Assembly (NCBI GenBank): GCA_000310025.1
Contig: FN649749.1
Span: forward strand, 3,744,058 to 3,793,506
Length of the DNA stretch: 49,449 nt
From: Ectocarpus siliculosus
Lineage: Eukaryota; Sar; Phaeophyceae; Ectocarpales; Ectocarpaceae
Reading direction: 5' to 3'
In this document: piece by piece, positions 44,401-49,449 of the stretch
How the letters are laid out: each line of letters starts with the position of its first letter
Numbering within the stretch: the stretch's first letter is position 1
The notes under the pieces: generated by a model
What the model saw: only the letters and a program-made list of their open reading frames with translations
Told to the model about the DNA's origin: nothing
Database searches by the model: none
Translations under genes and position numbers: made by a program

Positions 44401-47136
44401 GGTCAACGGGGAGGGGGCCGAAGGGGGTCGGCTCCTGGACGAAGGACGAGGATGATCGCCTCAACGCTCTCGTGGGCATATTCGGCGTCAAGTGGTCCCA
44501 GGTGCGAGAGCGTGGTGATGACGCGGGTCTTGTGTTTGCAAGTTTTTTGTCGGGCGGCGTCCAACCCCCGTAGGGTGATAGCAGTAGGTTTCAACGTTCG
44601 GCTGTAGCAGTAGGTTCCAATCTTCGTCCTCGTGTTTTCATACCCGTGGGGGAAGCTTGTTTGTCACGCTGTCAATCTGCTCTGCGCCGAATTGAGTGCA
44701 CAAAGTCGACCGAAACAGCCGTGCTGTAAATTGTTCGCCATGTCGGTGGGATGCCCGATCGTTGCAGTCTTGTCCCGGTTTTGCTGCGAACAATGTATCC
44801 TTACGTTATCCTACATCCCAAGTATCTCCTAGCCCTGGTGGAGACGAGCGATCAGTTGTATCATCAGCCCTGTAGGCCGTCAACGTCCCCAACACCAGCG
44901 TTGTCAGTCTGGCCACTGAGCTGTCAACTTTTTTTTTTCGGCAACAGCGGCAGCAGTAGCGTGACATCGACGGCTGTGCTAGACTTAGGCGGCTACGAGC
45001 GAGAATTCGCTACCATAGTCGTCGAGGAGCCTGTCCTTGGTCTTCCAACGAACAGCAATGGCACGACCAATTTTTGTTTCCCGCTCCAAAGCAGGATAAC
45101 CTATTCTCCCGCTGCCAAAACAAGACCAAAAGTGATGAAGGGTTTCCCCTCCTTGCCCCGGCGGTTGTTCTCTCACTCCCTCTGCATAACAGATCTCCGA
45201 CCACATGCCCGGGAGGGTCGGCAAGCAGTGCCGCGAGCGTTACCTGAACCACCTAGACCCAAGTCTCCGTCACGGACCGTGGACCGAGGAAGAGGAGCGG
45301 CTGCTGCTGTCCCTGCACGCTCGTCTCAACAACCAGTGGGCGGAGATCGCGCGTCAGATTCCAGGTGAACAATAATTGATAGTACCTTACGTAACTGTCT
45401 TCCGAGTGTTGGTTATGTGCGGCAGTTCGGTCGGTATTTCTTTGCTGTACATTGTCTACGACCTCTGCCTTGGATGTTGATGTTTTCACGTGTCCCCGAC
45501 CTTCCCTGGAAGGCACACCCCCGAGAACCCTCCGTCACCTCCCTCGCTTGCTGCTGCTGCTGCTCTTGCTGCTGCCGCTCCCTTTTGTCTACCACTCCCA
45601 AAACAACTACGTAAGGTCGCAGCGACAACGACGTGAAGAACCGTTGGAACCTCGTCTGCCGGAGGGAGCGCGCCGCCGAGAAAAACCTACACCGCGCCGG
45701 CTCCAGCGGCTCCGCCACCAGCGCGGCCTCGGTGCCGCCGCTGCCGGTGTCGGCGACGGCAAGCGGCGGCGCCCCGCCTCGGCACGGCCGGACGCTGTCG
45801 TCGGGGACGGCGGAAACGGCGGCGGCGGCGGCCGTGATGCTCGGTGGGCGGCCTCCCTCGCTTGAGCGCCGGGGGCAGCGCGGCGGTGGTGATGGCAGCG
45901 ATGGCGGTGGCGGTGGCGGCGGAGAGAGCCGCTCGCTGCCTCCGTCGCGCGCGGTGTCGTCGGAGGAGGAGCAGCGGTCGATGATGGAGGCGAGGGAGGC
46001 GGCTGAGGCGGGGGCGGGCCTGGTGAAGGTGAGCGTTGGGGTGCGGAGCAGCGGGAGCCACGGTAGCCGCTGCAGAAGCGGGGCTAGAGAGAGCGTTGTG
46101 TTCTCGAGTCGTGGAGACATACATGAACGCTGCTGTTGTGTGTCAGATTCTGATGACATCTCAAAACATGTGTCTGACCTTGTTGGCCGCTCATGTTCCA
46201 GCGTCTTGTCTGCACACCTCAAGACCGTATGACATCGCTCGTCAGTGGTTCACGACGTTTGCCGTTAGTTTTTCTCTTTCCGCTCTTCCCCTCCCTTTGG
46301 CCTTTGTCCGTCCTCCGTTTACCTCAACACAGTTGTCCTTGACAGCAGCATCTACCGCTCGAGCCGCGCTGGAGCGCAGCAACTTCGAGACGGGCAGGGC
46401 AGGGGCCGGCATCGGCGGCGGCAGCAGTGGTGGTGGTGCCATGGAAAGACGCCCCCCGACGTCTCCCATCTCCCCCCGTTCCGCCAGGCGGTCCGCGGAG
46501 CCCCAGCAGCAGTCGCCGCGCCACCGCCAGTCACACGGTCCCGTCCCGGTGGTCTCGCCGCGTTTTTCTCGGGCTGGACAGCAACACCAGCACCAGCAGC
46601 GGCAGCAACCACAGGAGACTTCCTCTAGCGGCAGAGCGTTGTCGTCGCCGTCCGCGTCCCCGCCTGCCGGTGGTGGCGGTGGGCCGTCATCGCCCCGCTA
46701 CGGCAGGCACGAGATGGCCCCGCGTAGGACGCCGCCCCTCCCGAGCCAACGGGGGCTCAGCGGCGTGGGTGGGGGGGGTTCCGCCGCCGCCGCCGGCGGT
46801 GGTCCCCCCCCCAGGTCCCCTCGTTCCCCCCGATCTGCGTACTCCCCGCCGCGGGGTGGCGGCGGCGGCGGTCCGGTGGGGCACCATCACCACCGTCAGC
46901 AGCAGGAGCAGCCGTTGGCGATTCCGCGGTCTCCGGCTAGCGAGAACTTTCGGAACAGCGGCGGCGGAGGCGGAGGGTCTTCGTCTTGTTCCCCCGGGGT
47001 GCGTAGAAGGCAGCAGCAGCGGCCGCCCCCGCAGGGGATGGCGCCGGAGGACGCTGACGCTAGGCGGGCGGCGGTGGCGGCCAGGATGGCGTCGAACGGA
47101 GGGGTGGCTGCCTGGGCGTGGGGCGGGCGGGCTTAG
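38236..47136 (+). CDS. Three-repeat (R1R2R3) MYB transcription factor, very large, eight exons
   Basis: DNA-binding protein of the 3R-MYB type, a group often linked to cell-cycle gene control. Exons: 38236-41085, 41503-41595, 42192-42297, 43037-43204, 43798-44501, 45193-45364, 45616-46028, 46333-47136; all junctions are in phase (about 1,769 residues). Residues 1-900 are Gln/Ser/Gly/Ala/Pro-rich; the end of exon 1 (about 905-950; SDYDSDLSEMSAYSNYSAMG) looks more ordered. Exons 2-3 encode a Cys/His-rich segment (CKAEQC, HRKHYHATCSHVH, RFHHH, HQRSHC). R1 (about 1055-1100) has WSAREVELLEALVRNF and RWDEVSVHFNNRSPTQCARKW. About 175 low-complexity residues follow, then R2 (SWTKDEDDRLNALV, KQCRERYLNHL) and R3 (GPWTEEEERLLLSLH, RSDNDVKNRWN). 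The tail (about 1385-1769) is Gly/Pro/Ser-rich. The Met at 38236 is preferred because upstream sequence is not protein-like. Confidence 0.92.
41388..41436 (+). repeat. (CT)n microsatellite in MYB intron 1
   Basis: About 24 CT units, 65 bases upstream of the exon 2 acceptor (41501-41502). It forms a very long pyrimidine tract. Confidence 0.95.
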
Positions 47137-49449
47137 GATAAGGATAAAGAGGAAACGTTTAACGGTGTGGGGGCGTGTGCAGATTAGAGCGATTGCACGT
47201 GCGAGAGGGGCGGCTGTTTAGCGCGTGCTTGCTGGAGGGTGGTGGAATTAGCAGCAGATGGTTTTCCCTCTGCACTGATGATAATGGCCGGTAACTTTAG
47301 CTATGGATTTGTTCAATTTTTGATGGTGACTCGAGAGCCAACCCCACCAGACATTTGGGGGCGATGGCCATTATTGATGATATTAAAAACGTTGATCGAT
47401 TGGCCGCTCCTTGTTGATAGATGGATTGATCGATTGATCAATCGATTGGTTGAATTGCTTGCTTCGATTGGATTTTTATGAGGTCGGTCGGTCTGATCGG
47501 TTATTACATTACGTCGTCCATACCATTAGGTCAAAGGCCTGCTGGCTGGGCTGTCATTCGACGGTCAAATGTACTTTTGGCATTCTCGCGAACGGTCGGG
47601 TGGCAGGCATCATGATCGAGATCCGATCGATCCATCGTTCGATCGATCCATCCATCCATCTCCGCCTTTGCCGCCGAAAGATTTGCGAGCAGTCGAGGGT
47701 CTCTCTGTGGAGATCCACACGGTCCGAAGTTGCGTTGTCTTGCGCCAACGAGCGTAGTTTTTTTTCTTGGTGAGAACAGATGGAAGCATGGTGCGGTCGG
47801 AGGCTGTGTATCAAAGATTCTGGGTTGCTTGTGGTACGCATCACGAGTGGGAGTGCCTTTGTGGCCTTGTACCAGCGCTAGTAGGTTTGGTCGTGTTGTG
47901 GTCCATGATGTCGGATTGAGGTTTGGGATGTGGATGGCCGTTACGCCGGCCATTGACTGCTCTGATTGTCCCTGTACAATCGAGTTTGTCGTTGTAAGGA
48001 ATAGTGTGTTCGGTAGTGTGTGCAGCAGTGGGAGTGAGTGTGGGAAAGTCTTTCGTGACGAAGACTAGAAATAGTTGGAAATTGAGGGTGATCGGTTTTT
48101 TTTTTCTTTTCTTTTATGGTGGTGGAAAATTTGAGGTTTTGGATTGATGTGGGTAGCGGGGTTAAAACCGGGGTTATGTACGTGTGTGGTGGACGTTTGG
48201 GCCTCGAATGAGAGGGCGACGAATTTGTATCCTGGGGGTTAACCCATCCGGGAGTGCTAGCACCAGGGCACAGAACCACAAAAAGTAAGGGAGGGAGACT
48301 AGGAAAGCCACCTGTCATGCATGGCGCAGTCGTGCTGTGCGGTGCGGCACGGCGGTTGCTGTAACCACCCGTGTGTGGTTGTCTTGCAAACAGTAGGCAA
48401 TGCAACCCAATCTAATGAATGACCCTTCACGAGCAGAAGTCATCTTCCAGGGTCGCTACTGCTGTCGTTGTGTTTTCTTGTATTACGTGTACATGTTAAC
48501 GTTAACGTGGGCTCTCTGTATAATATTGATGAAGAGAGACCGATCGATGTGTGCAATACATAGCTGCGTACCATTGCCTTGCCTATTTTTGTGCTTCGGT
48601 CGTTTTTCTTTTCTGCGCGAGGGCGTTCTCCGCCAGTTGTGGAAGGGATCGATATCCGGAGATCTCCGGAGATCTCTTCCGTCTCTGGGGGGCGCGGGGA
48701 GGGAGATGCGCGGAACCAACGAGCGTGGCTTAGGTTCATTCTCGCCTAGAACATAGTCCCCGAGTGCGTGTGGTTGGAATTGGATTTCGAAGTAATATTT
48801 ATGTTTTGGTATGTAGGGCCTACATCCTGCTGGAACGCGGTAAAAAAAAAATCCGATTCTTGCAGCGCGTGTGGGTTATGGGATGTGATGAAGACCGTCT
48901 CTCGTGGTGTGGGCGTAGACTAGGCTTTTATGGGAAGCTTCCTTGTGTTTCGCAGAGAGACGCGAGATCGATCGGTATCAGCGACACGAGTCGAGTCGAC
49001 CCCACCGCGTTCAACAACCTTCGCGCGCTGGGCGGGTGAATCCCCCCCCCCCCGGCCTTCGGCGTTGACAATTGGTTTTCTGTTTTTGTCGTGGTTGGTT
49101 GTAGAATTATGCCGCCTTTTTGGGGTCTGCGCACCTCGCCTTGCATTCTTCCCCTTTGGTACGTTACGCCGTGTACGGGCGCCAAATCCGGCGCCGAACC
49201 AATCTCCCGTGTATGTCATTTTATATTGCTAGCCCCTTTCGTATTTCGTATGTCTTGCTGCTGTCGTATCGTTTGTCATGTCTAGCCTCCTTCTTGCCTG
49301 TCTACGAGTTGGCCCGCACGCGGCGGTGTTGCGAGAGACAGGCCTGAGAGAGAGGTGGCCAGTAGGCGGCGGTTTCATCTTGCGTGTTTAGACCAATAGA
49401 CGACGGATAGGGTAACCGCAGTGTTGGGAAGGAGAGAGTGTTTCGATGG
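47137..49449. other. Gene-free right end, MYB 3' flank
   Basis: No supported gene. It contains GATCGAT-rich short inverted repeats (about 47394-47450 and 47610-47660), a 14-base perfect palindrome CCGGAGATCTCCGG inside a longer GGAGATCTCC repeat (48655-48680), and poly-T/poly-A runs. A short stretch at 48957-49039 resembles a terminal exon but has no partner. Confidence 0.55.

Noticed and set aside
46427-47221. Alternative long open frame overlapping the last MYB exon
   Set aside because: It is reached only with a different acceptor and reads as Arg/Pro-rich GC shadow. The frame ending at 47136 has balanced Gly/Ser/Gln/His composition and fits the phase with acceptor 46331-46332.
48957-49039. 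Terminal-exon-like stretch after a CAG acceptor (ends FNNLRALGG then stop)
   Set aside because: No upstream exon with matching phase or recognisable family could be found. It may belong to a gene outside the window, but the support is too weak.
1-49449. CRISPR arrays, operons, bacterial-type defence systems or riboswitches
   Set aside because: All tandem repeats seen are intronic or intergenic minisatellites without unique equal-length spacers. The genes are eukaryotic and spliced, and no bacterial operon structure is present.

Overview
The window looks like nuclear DNA of a brown alga (Phaeophyceae, probably an Ectocarpus-type genome). Reasons: genes with many small GT-AG exons and long introns, Gln/Ser/Gly/Ala-rich low-complexity proteins, many simple repeats and poly-G runs, and eukaryotic families such as a CAP-Gly/LRR/Ubl tubulin cofactor and a three-repeat MYB. 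The species is inferred, not shown. All gene models below were built by hand from splice sites and codon phase. Five genes are supported, four of them complete.

Layout from left to right. Positions 1-2411 (minus) hold a LINE retrotransposon with an AP-endonuclease and a reverse transcriptase. It runs off the left edge and carries one in-frame stop and one frame change. Positions 3033-9031 (plus) hold the last eight exons of a cation/Ca2+ exchanger (CCX/NCLX type). Its alpha-1 half must lie left of the LINE, so the LINE probably sits antisense in an intron. Positions 13072-14724 (plus) hold a four-exon gene for a 119-residue Lin0512-family protein, a compact conserved family of unknown function. 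Positions 14.8-17.0 kb are a non-coding duplicated repeat block.

Positions 31266-18931 (minus) hold a complete 15-exon tubulin-folding cofactor E gene (CAP-Gly, LRRs, ubiquitin-like domain and a charged C-terminal tail). Its introns contain a long perfect-looking hairpin, a CAG/CTG tract, a 100-N assembly gap and an AT-rich organelle-like insert. Positions 37004-33608 (minus) hold a three-exon membrane-anchored START-domain gene. Its last intron is a tandem repeat that repeats the 3' splice site. Positions 38236-47136 (plus) hold an eight-exon gene for a very large (about 1,769 residue) three-repeat MYB protein. It starts head-to-head with the START gene.

The genes do not form a pathway. They look like ordinary neighbouring eukaryotic loci. 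The unusual material is: (i) the MYB protein, with a Cys/His-rich segment before R1 and R1 separated from R2R3 by a long insertion; (ii) frame-preserving duplicated splice acceptors in the START gene; (iii) a foldback element family with matching ends in two different introns; (iv) a short palindrome-like motif CTACAGCAGT found far more often than chance; and (v) an intronic hairpin that could be a small-RNA precursor. No tRNA, rRNA or CRISPR array was seen.
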